A DNA stretch of 64,000 bases, taken from contig CASGCS010000023.1 in the NCBI GenBank assembly GCA_949300025.1, positions 22,734 to 86,733 on the forward strand. The letters are read 5' to 3'. A program made the translations under genes and the position numbers. Under the pieces are notes generated by a model, which saw only the letters and a program-made list of their open reading frames with translations, was not told the DNA's origin and ran no database searches. Source of the stretch: an uncultured bacterium. GTDB taxonomy: Bacteria > Bacteroidota > Bacteroidia > Bacteroidales > UBA932. Below are positions 36,781-46,373 of this stretch, in pieces. Each line of letters begins with the position of its first letter. The first letter of the stretch is position 1.

Positions 36781-38322
36781 ATGCAAGTTTCCAAAGATAC
36801 AAAAGAGATCAAAAGGGCTCTCATTTCAGTATATTACAAAGACGGGCTTGAAGAAATTGTCCGCGAACTTCACAAAAACAATGTAGAGATTCTCTCTACG
36901 GGCGGCACATACGACTTTATAAAGAAACTGGGCATTCCGGTTTCTACCGTAGAATCGGTGACAGGCTACCCTTCTATCCTCGACGGCAGGGTAAAGACGC
37001 TCCATCCAAAGATTTTCGGAGGCATACTCAACATAAGGGAGGCCGGAACACACCGTGCGGAGATTGAAAAATACGAGATTCCCTCAATAGATCTGGTCAT
37101 TGTAGACTTGTACCCTTTCGAGGAGTATGTACAGGCAAATGCTTCGAAAGAGGAGATAATCGAGAAGATAGATATTGGCGGCATATCGCTCATCAGGGCT
37201 GCCGCAAAGAATTATAACGACGTTGTAATCGTTCCCTCGAAAGATTCCTACGCTCCCCTGCTCAAAATACTCAGGGAGTCAGGGGCACAGACGACTCTCG
37301 CACAGCGCGAATATTTTGCCGCACAGGCATTCCTTGTAAGTTCTCACTATGACACAGCCATTTTCGGCTACTTCAACTCCAATCTGCCAGAACCCATAAA
37401 ATCGTTCAGCAAGAGCATTATAGGCGGAAGAGGGCTCAGATACGGCGAGAACCCGCATCAGCGTGGCTACTATTACGGCAAGGAGGATTCGCTTCCCGAA
37501 CAGTTGCACGGCAAGGAGATTTCATACAACAACCTGCTCGACATAGAGGCAGCCATTGAACTGATTTCAGATTTCGACCAGACAACCGTTGCCATAATCA
37601 AGCATAACAACGCATGCGGCTGCGCCTCTGCCCCGAGTCTTGCCCAGGCATGGGAAAAGGCCCTTGCGGCAGACCCGGTTTCCGCTTTCGGCGGCATACT
37701 GATTACAAACCGTGAAATAGATGCCGAAACAGCAGAGCAGATGAACAAGATATTCTTTGAAGTTGTAATTGCTCCCGGCTACCAGCCTCAGGCGCTGGAG
37801 ACTCTCAAGAGCAAAAAGAACAGAATCATACTTGTAAACAAAAATACCGTTCCCTCTCAAACCAAGTTCCGCTCGCTGCTGGGCGGAGTGCTGGAGCAGC
37901 AGAGAGACAACTACAAGGAAGAGGCCGCTTCATTTACCGTTGCAACCAAAACGGCGCCGGCCAAAGAGGACATAGAAGATCTTCTCTTTGCCAACAAGTT
38001 GGTAAAACACTCCAAATCAAACGCGATAGTTCTGGCAAAGAACTGCCAGCTGCTGGCAAGCGGTGTAGGGCAAACCTCGCGCGTAGATGCCCTGAAACAG
38101 GCGGTGCAGAAGGCAAAGTCCTTCGGATTCTCGCTTAAAGATGCAGTCATGGCCTCAGATGCATTCTTCCCCTTCTCAGACTGCGTGGAGATAGCGGCCG
38201 AAGAGGGTATCAGAAGCATCATCCAGCCGGGAGGCTCTATAAGGGACAAGGAGAGCATCGAGAGCTGCGACAGACACAACATCGCAATGTACTTTACAGG
38301 AATCCGTCATTTCAAACATTAA
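36781..38322 (+). CDS. purH: Bifunctional AICAR transformylase / IMP cyclohydrolase
   Basis: The 513-residue enzyme performs the last two steps of IMP synthesis. The N-terminal cyclohydrolase domain (1-about 190) has STGGTYDFIKKLG and SILDGRVKTLHPKIFGGIL. The C-terminal transformylase has LRYGENPHQRGYYYG, the KHNNACGCA active-site segment near 275-283 and DAFFPFSD. It ends IRHFKH, the usual C-terminus. mreB starts 11 nt after its stop, so the shape genes may be read from the purH promoter. Confidence 0.97.
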   Translation: MQVSKDTKEIKRALISVYYKDGLEEIVRELHKNNVEILSTGGTYDFIKKLGIPVSTVESVTGYPSILDGRVKTLHPKIFGGILNIREAGTHRAEIEKYEIPSIDLVIVDLYPFEEYVQANASKEEIIEKIDIGGISLIRAAAKNYNDVVIVPSKDSYAPLLKILRESGAQTTLAQREYFAAQAFLVSSHYDTAIFGYFNSNLPEPIKSFSKSIIGGRGLRYGENPHQRGYYYGKEDSLPEQLHGKEISYNNLLDIEAAIELISDFDQTTVAIIKHNNACGCASAPSLAQAWEKALAADPVSAFGGILITNREIDAETAEQMNKIFFEVVIAPGYQPQALETLKSKKNRIILVNKNTVPSQTKFRSLLGGVLEQQRDNYKEEAASFTVATKTAPAKEDIEDLLFANKLVKHSKSNAIVLAKNCQLLASGVGQTSRVDALKQAVQKAKSFGFSLKDAVMASDAFFPFSDCVEIAAEEGIRSIIQPGGSIRDKESIESCDRHNIAMYFTGIRHFKH

Positions 38323-38333
38323 AAACCACAGAC

Positions 38334-39353
38334 ATGGCATTTTCATTTTTGACACAGGAGTTGGCGATAGATCTTGGAACAGCCAATACAGTCATATTTG
38401 TAGGAGAAAAAATAGTGGTGGACGAACCCTCCATTGTAGCCATCGACCAGAAAAGCGGCAAGCCTATAGCATACGGCCATGCTGCAAAACTGATGCAGGG
38501 CAAGACCCACGACAACATAAAGACCATCAGGCCGCTTAAAGACGGCGTAATTGCAGACTTCAATGCCGCCGAACAGATGATACGCGGCTTTGTAAAGATG
38601 ATAAACAAGAAGAGGTCGCTGTTTCAGCCCAACCTCAAGATGGTTGTGTGCATCCCTTCGGGAAGTACCGAAGTGGAGATAAGGGCGGTAAGAGACTCCT
38701 CGGAACACGCAGGAGGAAAGGATGTCTATATAATTTACGAACCGATGGCTGCGGCTCTTGGAATAGGGCTGGACGTACTGGCCCCGAGCGGCCACATGGT
38801 TGTAGATATAGGTGGCGGAACAACCGAGATTGCGGTAATATCTTTGGGCGGAATCGTCTGCAAGGAGAGCATCCGTGTTGCGGGAGATGTCTTTACCTCA
38901 GACATCCAGCAGCACATGCGCCAGCAGCACAACATCAAGATTGGAGAGGTGATGGCAGAGCAGATAAAGATAAATGTGGGCTCGGCCATGATAGATTTGG
39001 AAAATGCACCTGAACCCTACATAGTAAGGGGTCCCAACCTTATGACGGCGCACCCTGTAGAGGTAGCCGTAACCAGCCAGGAAATCGCCCACTGCCTCGA
39101 CAAGTCTCTGGCTAAGATAGAAAATGCAATCCTCACGGTACTGGAGCAGACTCCTCCCGAACTCTACTCGGACATTGTACAGGAAGGTATCTTCCTCACC
39201 GGCGGAGGAGCGCTTCTCAGAGGTTTGGACTTGCGTCTTCGCGACAAGATAAACATTCCCTTCAATGTGGCTGAAGACCCGCTCAAGGCTGTGGCTAGAG
39301 GAACAAGCATTGCCATAAAGAACATTGGGAAATTACCCTTCTTGATGAGATAA
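38334..39353 (+). CDS. mreB: Rod-shape-determining actin homologue MreB
   Basis: The 339-residue protein is a bacterial actin that guides lateral wall growth on the inner face of the membrane. It has the phosphate loops IDLGTANT (near 12-19) and VDIGGGTTEIAVI (near 158-170), and the adenosine-binding TGGGALLRGLD motif near 285-295. The length is normal. It is the first of five contiguous shape and wall genes in the standard order mreB-mreC-mreD-mrdA-rodA. Confidence 0.97.
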   Translation: MAFSFLTQELAIDLGTANTVIFVGEKIVVDEPSIVAIDQKSGKPIAYGHAAKLMQGKTHDNIKTIRPLKDGVIADFNAAEQMIRGFVKMINKKRSLFQPNLKMVVCIPSGSTEVEIRAVRDSSEHAGGKDVYIIYEPMAAALGIGLDVLAPSGHMVVDIGGGTTEIAVISLGGIVCKESIRVAGDVFTSDIQQHMRQQHNIKIGEVMAEQIKINVGSAMIDLENAPEPYIVRGPNLMTAHPVEVAVTSQEIAHCLDKSLAKIENAILTVLEQTPPELYSDIVQEGIFLTGGGALLRGLDLRLRDKINIPFNVAEDPLKAVARGTSIAIKNIGKLPFLMR

Positions 39354-39359
39354 GGCAAA

Positions 39360-40244
39360 ATGAGAATACCTCCTTCATTCTACAATGCAACCGGGAGGAT
39401 TCTCCTTTTTATCCTTCTTGAGGCATTCTGTCTCTTTCTCGTTGCAAAGAACGGTATCATAGAAAGGTTCCTGCTCAACACCAAGGCGGAACATCTCCGC
39501 TCTTTCCTGCTTGAAAAGAGCGAAGGTGTGAAAAACTATTTCAATCTTGCCTCTGTCAATGCAGACATGGCCAGACAGAACGCACAACTGCTTTCAGAAA
39601 ACGCCAGGCTCGGCAAGATAATAGAACAATACGAGGGCGACAGCCTGCTTAAAAGAGAGTTTCCGGGCGGCCGCGACAGTTTATCCGGCTCCATGTTCGA
39701 ATATTACTGGGCAAAGGTAGTGAAGAACAGGCTCAACGGGGGACACAACTATCTTGTCATAAACAAAGGTACAGACGACGGAATTACAGAAGACATGGGC
39801 GTAGTTACAACCTGCGGGGTGGTAGGCATAATCCGTTCGGCAGGCAGGCGCTATTCGATAGTGCTCTCGTTCCTCAACCCCACGCAGAACATAAGCGCCA
39901 AACTGGGGCACGACAACGCATACGGCATCCTGAGCTGGGACGGAAAGTCGCTCCACAGTGCAACCCTTTCAGATATACAGCAGCATATTCCTGTAAATGC
40001 CGGAGATACGGTATACACAGGGGGCCACTCTGCACTCTTTCCTCCGGATATTCCGGTCGGTGTAATAAGAGAGGCCGGTTTTTCGGGAGGAATGCACAAA
40101 TCTGCAAAAGTGGAACTTTTTCAAGACTATACACTGCTGGATTACGTCTATATAGTCAAGAACAGAGAGAAAGCCGTCATAGATTCACTTTCGCTTCTGC
40201 CTGCTACAAATTACACAGATTATAAAAAGGAGGCATCAAGATGA
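39360..40244 (+). CDS. mreC: Rod-shape-determining protein MreC
   Basis: The 294-residue protein has one N-terminal membrane segment (about 12-30), a coiled-coil region (about 45-95, ADMARQNAQLLSENARLGKI) and a periplasmic double beta-barrel with GVVGIIRSAGRRYSIVLSFLNP and DTVYTGGHSALFPPDIPVG, as in MreC. It links MreB filaments to the class B penicillin-binding protein. It starts 6 nt after mreB and overlaps mreD by 4 nt. Confidence 0.93.
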   Translation: MRIPPSFYNATGRILLFILLEAFCLFLVAKNGIIERFLLNTKAEHLRSFLLEKSEGVKNYFNLASVNADMARQNAQLLSENARLGKIIEQYEGDSLLKREFPGGRDSLSGSMFEYYWAKVVKNRLNGGHNYLVINKGTDDGITEDMGVVTTCGVVGIIRSAGRRYSIVLSFLNPTQNISAKLGHDNAYGILSWDGKSLHSATLSDIQQHIPVNAGDTVYTGGHSALFPPDIPVGVIREAGFSGGMHKSAKVELFQDYTLLDYVYIVKNREKAVIDSLSLLPATNYTDYKKEASR

Positions 40245-40759
40245 GCGGTACGAGATTTCTGTTATTGACTGTTGTGATACTGGTCATCCAACTTTTCGTG
40301 GCAGAGTTCATAAATGTACACCACATGCTCTATATTGCAGTAATTCTGCTGCCTGTCATGATTCTGCCATACAGATACAACAGATCGGTTGCAATGCTCA
40401 TAGCCCTGGCAATAGGGCTTCTTACAGATTTGTCATACGACGGTGTGCTGGGTCTGAACGCAGCGGCGCTCGTTGCCGCAGCCTTTTTCAGAGATCCGCT
40501 GCTGAGTTTGGTCGCAAGCAAGTCTGCAAGGGAAAACCTTTCGGCAATCGGCCCGCATACTCTGGGCAGAGGCAAGTTCACTCTCTTCACACTTCTGCTA
40601 TACTCGCTGTTCTTCATCTTCTATATAGCACTCGACAACGTGCTCTACTTCTCGTTTTTCTACACTTTCGGGCGTCTTGTCCTGAATGTGTTTGCAAACA
40701 CAGTTGTAATGGTGATTATGGAATCGACCCTTTTGAGAGGGCCTTTCGGAGGAAGGTAG
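40241..40759 (+). CDS. mreD: Rod-shape-determining protein MreD
   Basis: The 172-residue protein has about five hydrophobic segments and the small, variable sequence typical of MreD, an inner-membrane component of the elongasome. The segment GLLTDLSYDGVLGLNAAALV near 68-87 is the most recognisable part. The assignment rests mainly on position between mreC (4-nt overlap) and mrdA (start directly after the stop). Confidence 0.88.
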   Translation: MSGTRFLLLTVVILVIQLFVAEFINVHHMLYIAVILLPVMILPYRYNRSVAMLIALAIGLLTDLSYDGVLGLNAAALVAAAFFRDPLLSLVASKSARENLSAIGPHTLGRGKFTLFTLLLYSLFFIFYIALDNVLYFSFFYTFGRLVLNVFANTVVMVIMESTLLRGPFGGR

Positions 40760-42577
40760 ATGAACGGCAAGAGCCAAATATTGATAATCGGAGTTGTCAT
40801 TGTCTGCCTTGTGCTTGTAACAAGGCTGTTTTTCCTGCAAATCGTAGATGAAGAATATAAAATTTCGGCAGAAAACAACGCATACAAATACATTACAATC
40901 TATCCTGTAAGAGGGCTTATCCTGGACCGCAACGGGAATATTCTGGTAAGCAACAAAAACAGTTACGACATAATGGTGACTCCCGTAGATCTGCAGCCGT
41001 TCGACACTGCCGCCCTGTGCAGGATTTTCTCCATAAAAAAAGAGTTTGTAAGGGAAAAAATAGCCGAATACAAAAAGAACAGAAGAAAGATAGGCTATCA
41101 GAGCGTGGTATTTCTCAAGCAGGTATCTGAACGCGAATACGGGGTGTTTCTGGAGCAGAGTTACAAGTTCCCGGGGTTCAGCGGGGTTTCCAAGAGCATG
41201 AGAGACTACCCCTACAACGCAGGAGCCAACCTTTTCGGCTATACCACGGAGGTGAGCGAGGAGTTTCTGGAAAAGAATCCCTCATACAGGATGGGCGATT
41301 ATGTGGGAGCCAGCGGACTGGAGCTCTCATACGAATCTGTCCTGAAAGGCGAAAAAGGCTATACCATAATGCAGCGCGACGTGCACAACAGGATTCTCTC
41401 TCCGCTGGCAGGAGGGGCATACGACAAGGATGCCGTACCCGGCAAGGATATAGTGACAACAATAGACGGAGAACTGCAACAATACGGAGAGTATCTGATG
41501 CAAAACAAGATAGGAAGCGTCGTAGCCATAGAGCCGGAGAGCGGAGAGATACTTTCGCTTATCTCCAGCCCGGGAATAGACATTTCCAAAATTGCCAATA
41601 TAAGCAAATACTACAACGAGATAATAAACGACCCTCTCAAACCGATGTTCAACAGAGCGGTAATGTCGGCCTACCCTCCGGGCTCGGTCTTCAAAATAGT
41701 GAACGGCCTGATAGGGCTTCAGGAGGGTGTTATAACTCAAGAGAGCAGATTCCCTTGCAGAGGGGGATATTACTATACCCCTACACGCATTTTGAAATGC
41801 CATGCACACCGCTCTCCGCTCGACTTTCCCCATGCAATCATGATGTCATGCAACGCCTACTTCTGCTATGTTCTGAAAGACATTCTGGAGAATCCGGAAT
41901 ACGGGAGCATGGATGAATCTTTCACCACATGGCGCAGTTATGTGGAGAGCATGGGATTCGGCAAGCGGCTGGGAAGCGACTTTCCGGCCGAACTCGGCGG
42001 CACCCTTCCCACGGCAGACACCTACAATAAAATATACGGCAGGGGCAGCTGGAAGAGTTCAACTGTCATTTCGCTTTCAATAGGCCAGGGCGAGATAGGC
42101 ACAACACCGCTGCATCTTGCAAACCTTGCGGCAACAATTGCGAACAGGGGGTACTACATAACGCCGCATCTGGTAAAGTCCATTCCTGACAGCACCATAA
42201 GCGAACGCTATACAAGAAGGAACTATACGGCCATCGACAGCAAATACTTCGACCCTGTAGTGGAAGGAATGTACATGGCTGTAAACAGCAGGCCAGGAGA
42301 GGGTGGAACGGCTACAAGGGCAAAGGTGGAGGGGCTCGACATCTGTGGCAAGACCGGCACAGCCCAGAACCCGCACGGCAAGGACAACGCAGTATTCATC
42401 TGCTTTGCTCCAAAGGAGAATCCCAGAATAGCAGTGGCCGTATATATAGAAAACGCCGGTTTCGGCGGCACATGGGCAGCACCCGTCGCCTCCCTGATAG
42501 TGGAAAAATATCTGACAGGCGGGATTACCCGTCCGGAGCTTGAAAAATATATGGCAGAAACCAACCTCATACCATGA
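40760..42577 (+). CDS. mrdA: Penicillin-binding protein 2 (class B transpeptidase)
   Basis: The 605-residue protein has one N-terminal membrane segment, a dimerisation/pedestal domain (RGLILDRNGNILVSN near 52-66), and a transpeptidase domain with the active-site Ser in PPGSVFKIVNG (near 313), the SCN motif in MMSCNAYFC, and KTGT in CGKTGTAQNPHG. It cross-links new lateral peptidoglycan with RodA. It begins immediately after the mreD stop codon and overlaps rodA by 4 nt. Confidence 0.95.
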   Translation: MNGKSQILIIGVVIVCLVLVTRLFFLQIVDEEYKISAENNAYKYITIYPVRGLILDRNGNILVSNKNSYDIMVTPVDLQPFDTAALCRIFSIKKEFVREKIAEYKKNRRKIGYQSVVFLKQVSEREYGVFLEQSYKFPGFSGVSKSMRDYPYNAGANLFGYTTEVSEEFLEKNPSYRMGDYVGASGLELSYESVLKGEKGYTIMQRDVHNRILSPLAGGAYDKDAVPGKDIVTTIDGELQQYGEYLMQNKIGSVVAIEPESGEILSLISSPGIDISKIANISKYYNEIINDPLKPMFNRAVMSAYPPGSVFKIVNGLIGLQEGVITQESRFPCRGGYYYTPTRILKCHAHRSPLDFPHAIMMSCNAYFCYVLKDILENPEYGSMDESFTTWRSYVESMGFGKRLGSDFPAELGGTLPTADTYNKIYGRGSWKSSTVISLSIGQGEIGTTPLHLANLAATIANRGYYITPHLVKSIPDSTISERYTRRNYTAIDSKYFDPVVEGMYMAVNSRPGEGGTATRAKVEGLDICGKTGTAQNPHGKDNAVFICFAPKENPRIAVAVYIENAGFGGTWAAPVASLIVEKYLTGGITRPELEKYMAETNLIP

Positions 42578-43995
42578 AAAGCATCTACAGGAAACTCGAC
42601 TGGCCGTTGATTATATGCTATCTGCTTCTGGTTGCGATAGGTTGGCTCAACATCTACTCTTCCATCTATTCAGAAGAGCATAACTCGATACTGGACTTTT
42701 CGCAGCGGTACGGAATGCAGTTCATCTGGATACTCACATCCTTTGCAATCGCAGCGGCAATTCTCTTTGCAATATCGCCAAAAGTCTACAGTGTCCTCTC
42801 GCCGCTGATATACCTGTCGGTCCTTTTTCTGCTTGCGGCAGTCCTCTTTCTGGGCATAGAGGTCAATGGTTCCAACTCATGGTTCGTGCTCGGCCCGGTG
42901 CGTTTCCAGCCCGCGGAAATATCAAAGATAAGCACGTCGCTCCTTCTGGCGTACGTAATGAGCCGTCATAACTTCAGGCTCTCCAACATGCGCGACGCCA
43001 TGCTCGCAGCCATAATCCTGCTTGTTCCCATGGGGCTTATAATAATGGAAAAGGAGACCGGCTCGGCACTGGTCTACGCCGGCTTCATCTTCATGTTCTA
43101 CCGTGAAGGGCTCAGCGGATGGCTGCTCGCCTTCGGGTTCATGTTCATACTGCTATTTATCACTACACTGGCATTTTCTCCGCTGGTTTCCATAATAATA
43201 TCGCTTATGGCAGCCGCCATGCTGAACGGAGCCTTCAGCCGTCAGACAGTCAGACAGACACTTGTTGCCTCAGCCGTTGCGGTTCTGCTTGCATACCTGC
43301 CAAAGATTATGCTTCTAAAGCCGTTTGCGTTCCTTCAAAACACAGAGCCGGAATATGTTGCAGTTGCAATCCTGCTCCCTGCAGCAATTGCCGCAATTGC
43401 CTATGGAGTAAAAAAGCACTTCCGCCACACCAAATTCGTTGCACTCTGCTTTATAAGCGCAATAATCTTCATCTTCTCTGTAAACTTCATATTCGACAAC
43501 ATCCTCCAGCCGCACCAGCGTGCCCGCATAGAGAACCTGCTCGGAATAGAGGAGGACCTTATGGGCGCCGGCTATAACGTACATCAGTCGAAGATTGCAA
43601 TAGGCTCCGGAGGCTTTTGGGGAAAAGGCTTTTTGAACGGCACCCAGACCAAATTCGATTTCGTACCGGAACAGAGTACCGACTTTATCTTCTGCACCAT
43701 TGGAGAAGAGCACGGATTTGTAGGTTCAGTGGCGGTAATTCTGCTCTACGGCTTTATGATTGTAAGAATCATACTGCTTTCGGAGCGCCAGCGGAACACG
43801 TTTGTCCGCATATACGGCTACTGCGTAGCCTGTTGTTTCTTCATGCACTTTTTCATAAACATAGGCATGACAATAGGTCTTGTTCCTGTCATAGGAATCC
43901 CGCTCCCCTTCCTCAGCTACGGCGGCTCCTCCCTCTGGAGCTTCACCGCCATGCTCTTCATCTTCATCAGGCTCGATTTGGAACGGTGGAAATAA
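42574..43995 (+). CDS. rodA: Peptidoglycan glycosyltransferase RodA (SEDS family)
   Basis: The 473-residue multi-spanning membrane protein polymerises lipid II together with PBP2. SEDS landmarks are NGSNSWFVLGPVRFQPAEISKI (near 98-119), PEQSTDFIFCTIGEEHGFVGS (near 365-385) and the C-terminal GIPLPFLSYGGSSLW motif. It is about 100 residues longer than the enterobacterial protein owing to extra hydrophobic segments in the middle (about 195-305), a pattern I associate with Bacteroidota RodA. It ends the shape operon. Confidence 0.95.
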   Translation: MKSIYRKLDWPLIICYLLLVAIGWLNIYSSIYSEEHNSILDFSQRYGMQFIWILTSFAIAAAILFAISPKVYSVLSPLIYLSVLFLLAAVLFLGIEVNGSNSWFVLGPVRFQPAEISKISTSLLLAYVMSRHNFRLSNMRDAMLAAIILLVPMGLIIMEKETGSALVYAGFIFMFYREGLSGWLLAFGFMFILLFITTLAFSPLVSIIISLMAAAMLNGAFSRQTVRQTLVASAVAVLLAYLPKIMLLKPFAFLQNTEPEYVAVAILLPAAIAAIAYGVKKHFRHTKFVALCFISAIIFIFSVNFIFDNILQPHQRARIENLLGIEEDLMGAGYNVHQSKIAIGSGGFWGKGFLNGTQTKFDFVPEQSTDFIFCTIGEEHGFVGSVAVILLYGFMIVRIILLSERQRNTFVRIYGYCVACCFFMHFFINIGMTIGLVPVIGIPLPFLSYGGSSLWSFTAMLFIFIRLDLERWK

Positions 43996-44027
43996 TTTGA
44001 CATTCTGCAAATTATTTATTATATTGC
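43996..44027 (+). promoter_or_regulatory. Putative promoter for the small lipoprotein gene
   Basis: TTTG at 43996-43999 and TATATTGC at 44020-44027 are 20 nt apart. The -33 element overlaps the stop codon region of rodA. Predicted transcription starts near 44034, upstream of the chosen ATG at 44067. Confidence 0.42.
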
Positions 44028-44066
44028 CCTCACTTGACTCCAATCACCAAAATAAATCATATCATC

Positions 44067-44606
44067 ATGAAACGTGCCCTTCATATCATTTTTATTTCCC
44101 TATTGTTATTGGGAACTGTCTCATGTGGCAAAAAGGATAGCCCTAAAGACTGGCCAACCTACAATCTCTTTCCTACGTATATAGAGATTTCTGTTTCCGA
44201 CAGCAACGGCAATAATCTATGCGACCCCGAATATGCCGGCAACATCCTCAACAGCGGAATTACACTGCAGCACAACGGCAACACCTATTCGTTCTCTTCA
44301 GATGGAGAAATTTTCACAGATAACGGCATGGACTCCTCATTCAAGGGAATCATGCTGAATTCTGAAAACAAGACATTGATAATAGGATTCCATAACCAAC
44401 TGGCAGATATAAGCAGAAACGAATATGTTGTAAATTGGGGCAATGGATTTAATACGGTAATAACATATAGTCAGAAAATTACCGACAACGGCAAACATGT
44501 CAGGCCTACCATTAGCACAAAGTGCTGGATAGACGGAGTGGAATCTGAATTGCTGGAGCCTGAGAGAATATCGCCGTGGGTGGCGGTTACCCTCTGGAAC
44601 AAATAA
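44067..44606 (+). CDS. Hypothetical lipoprotein
   Basis: The 179-residue product has a clear lipoprotein signal ending LGTVSC (Cys20). The mature part is Asn/Asp/Ser-rich with predicted beta strands (YIEISVSDSNGNNLCDPEY near 38-56, later LIIGFHNQLADISRNEYVVNWGNG), which suggests a small beta-sandwich. I do not recognise a named family. It lies between the rodA operon and a bidirectional terminator and appears to be monocistronic. An upstream in-frame ATG at 44034 is rejected because the signal peptide starts at 44067. Confidence 0.8.
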   Translation: MKRALHIIFISLLLLGTVSCGKKDSPKDWPTYNLFPTYIEISVSDSNGNNLCDPEYAGNILNSGITLQHNGNTYSFSSDGEIFTDNGMDSSFKGIMLNSENKTLIIGFHNQLADISRNEYVVNWGNGFNTVITYSQKITDNGKHVRPTISTKCWIDGVESELLEPERISPWVAVTLWNK

Positions 44607-44632
44607 TTGTACAGACCTACATTCAAACCAAA

Positions 44633-44660
44633 AAAGGCGGTACGCGCACGCACCGCCTTT
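44633..44660. terminator. Bidirectional terminator between the lipoprotein gene and fabF
   Basis: A perfect 9-bp stem AAAGGCGGT/ACCGCCTTT with a 10-nt loop is flanked by an A-run on the left and a T-rich run on the right, serving both converging genes. Confidence 0.8.
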
Positions 44661-44724
44661 ATCTTTTCAAACCAAATCTGCTTATTTCAAACTTCATTTA
44701 CAATTACGCTGCGCCCCGGCATTG

Positions 44725-45978
44725 TTATTTTATCTTTTTCAAGACGAGTGTGGAGTTATGGCCACCGAATCCGAAGGTGTTGCTCATTGCAACATTGACC
44801 TCACGCTTCTGCGCCTTGTTCAATGTAAGATTCATCTTGTAATCTATCTCAGGATCTTCTGTCTCGAAATTGATTGTCGGAGGGACTATGCCGTTCTGCA
44901 TTGCATCTATGCAGGCCAGTATCTCAACTGCTCCGGCTGCACCGAGCAGGTGGCCTGTCATTGATTTTGTAGAACTGATGTTTACATTGTATACACTCTC
45001 GCCGAATACAGACTTTATCGCCTTTAACTCCGCAATGTCGCCCAGAGGAGTAGATGTACCGTGTACATTTATGTAATCTACCTCTTCGGGGTTGATACCT
45101 GCCTCTTCAAGGGCCAGTTTCATTGCCTGCGTGGCGCCATGTCCCTCGGGGTGCGGAGCGGTAATATGGTGCGCATCTGCTGTCATTCCATAACCTGCCA
45201 CTTCTGCATAAATCTTTGCTCCGCGGGAAACGGCATGCTCATACTCCTCAAAGACAAGGATACCTGCACCCTCACCCAAAACGAATCCGTCTCTGTTCTT
45301 GTCGAACGGGCGGCTTGCCGTTCTGTAGTTGTCGTTGTTTGTTGAGAGTGCCTGGGCTGAATTGAAACCGCCCACGCTCGGTATGGTTATGCCTGCCTCT
45401 GCACCGCCGGTTATCACTATGTCTGACTTGCCCAGCCTCACTATGTCAAATGCGTTGCTCATTGCATGAGACGAAGAGGCGCAGGCCGAAACAGTTGCAT
45501 AGTTGGGCCCCATAAAGCCATACTTTATGGAGATATAACCGGAAGCCATGTCGGGAATCATCTTGGGTATCAAAAAAGGGCTAAAGCGGGGAACATTGCC
45601 GCCCTCGCTAAAGCCTATTATCTCCTGAGTAAGAGTCTCGATACCGCCGATTCCCGAACCAACGACAACTCCTACCCTGTCTTTGTCGATTTTGTCAAGA
45701 TCGACGCCTGAATCTGCTATTGCCTGATCGGCGGCAATCATTGCATATTGACAAAATCTGTCGAGTTTGCGAGCCTCCTTTCTGTCGAAACCGAACTTCT
45801 CAGGCTCGTAACCCTGTATCTCACAAGCAAATTTAGTCTTAAAAAGAGATGTATCGAATCTGGTTATGAGAGTGGCGCCGCTAACACCGTCGTTCAAGTT
45901 CTTGAAATACTCCTGAACATTGGTTCCCAACGGATTAATGGTACCTATCCCTGTAACGACTACTCTTTTTAATTCCAT
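44725..45978 (-). CDS. fabF: 3-oxoacyl-[acyl-carrier-protein] synthase II
   Basis: The 417-residue condensing enzyme extends fatty acids with malonyl-ACP. The Cys-His-His triad is visible: the Cys in VSACASSSHAM, the first His in VHGTSTPLGD and the second in SMTGHLLGAAG. It begins RVVVTGIGTINPLG and ends GFGGHNSTLVLKK, as usual for KAS II. It is 18 nt downstream of acpP, the usual operon for its carrier protein. Confidence 0.97.
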   Translation of the reverse strand: MELKRVVVTGIGTINPLGTNVQEYFKNLNDGVSGATLITRFDTSLFKTKFACEIQGYEPEKFGFDRKEARKLDRFCQYAMIAADQAIADSGVDLDKIDKDRVGVVVGSGIGGIETLTQEIIGFSEGGNVPRFSPFLIPKMIPDMASGYISIKYGFMGPNYATVSACASSSHAMSNAFDIVRLGKSDIVITGGAEAGITIPSVGGFNSAQALSTNNDNYRTASRPFDKNRDGFVLGEGAGILVFEEYEHAVSRGAKIYAEVAGYGMTADAHHITAPHPEGHGATQAMKLALEEAGINPEEVDYINVHGTSTPLGDIAELKAIKSVFGESVYNVNISSTKSMTGHLLGAAGAVEILACIDAMQNGIVPPTINFETEDPEIDYKMNLTLNKAQKREVNVAMSNTFGFGGHNSTLVLKKIK

Positions 45979-45996
45979 TACTTATAGAGTTAACAA

Positions 45997-46233
45997 TTAT
46001 TTCTGGTTAGCCTCGATATATTTGATAGCGTCGCCAACGGTTACTATTTTCTCAGCAGCCTCATCAGGAATCTGAATGTCGAAAGCCTTCTCGAACTCCA
46101 TGATAAGCTCTACGGTATCCAATGAATCGGCACCCAAATCTTTTGTAAAACTTGCCTCAGGTGTAACCTCGGCTGCATCAACGCCCAATTTATCAACGAT
46201 GATTTCTTGAACTTTTGAAGTGATATCTGCCAT
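45997..46233 (-). CDS. acpP: Acyl carrier protein
   Basis: The 78-residue acidic protein carries acyl chains on phosphopantetheine attached to Ser37 in [10 protein letters not shown]. Composition and length are those of fatty-acid-synthesis ACP. It is transcribed with fabF. Confidence 0.97.
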   Translation of the reverse strand: MADITSKVQEIIVDKLGVDAAEVTPEASFTKDLGADSLDTVELIMEFEKAFDIQIPDEAAEKIVTVGDAIKYIEANQK

Positions 46234-46301
46234 GATTTAAAAAATTAGTTAATTAATAAGTTTATAAATTTTAGTAGTAATATCCATTTTATTACGGGCT
46301 G

Positions 46302-46309
46302 CAAAGTTA
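46302..46309 (-). promoter_or_regulatory. Putative -7 element for acpP-fabF
   Basis: The minus strand reads TAACTTTG, a perfect TAnnTTTG. The leader to acpP would be about 60 nt of AT-rich sequence. Confidence 0.5.
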
Positions 46310-46335
46310 ATAATTATTTTTTAAATAAAAAATCT

Positions 46336-46343
46336 TATATTTG
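46336..46343 (+). promoter_or_regulatory. Putative -7 element for purN
   Basis: TATATTTG is a perfect match. Transcription would start near 46350, so the in-frame start at 46341 cannot be used and 46374 is favoured. The upstream part of this promoter overlaps that of acpP. Confidence 0.48.
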
Positions 46344-46373
46344 TCTGCACATTATCAACAACATAGCATAGAT

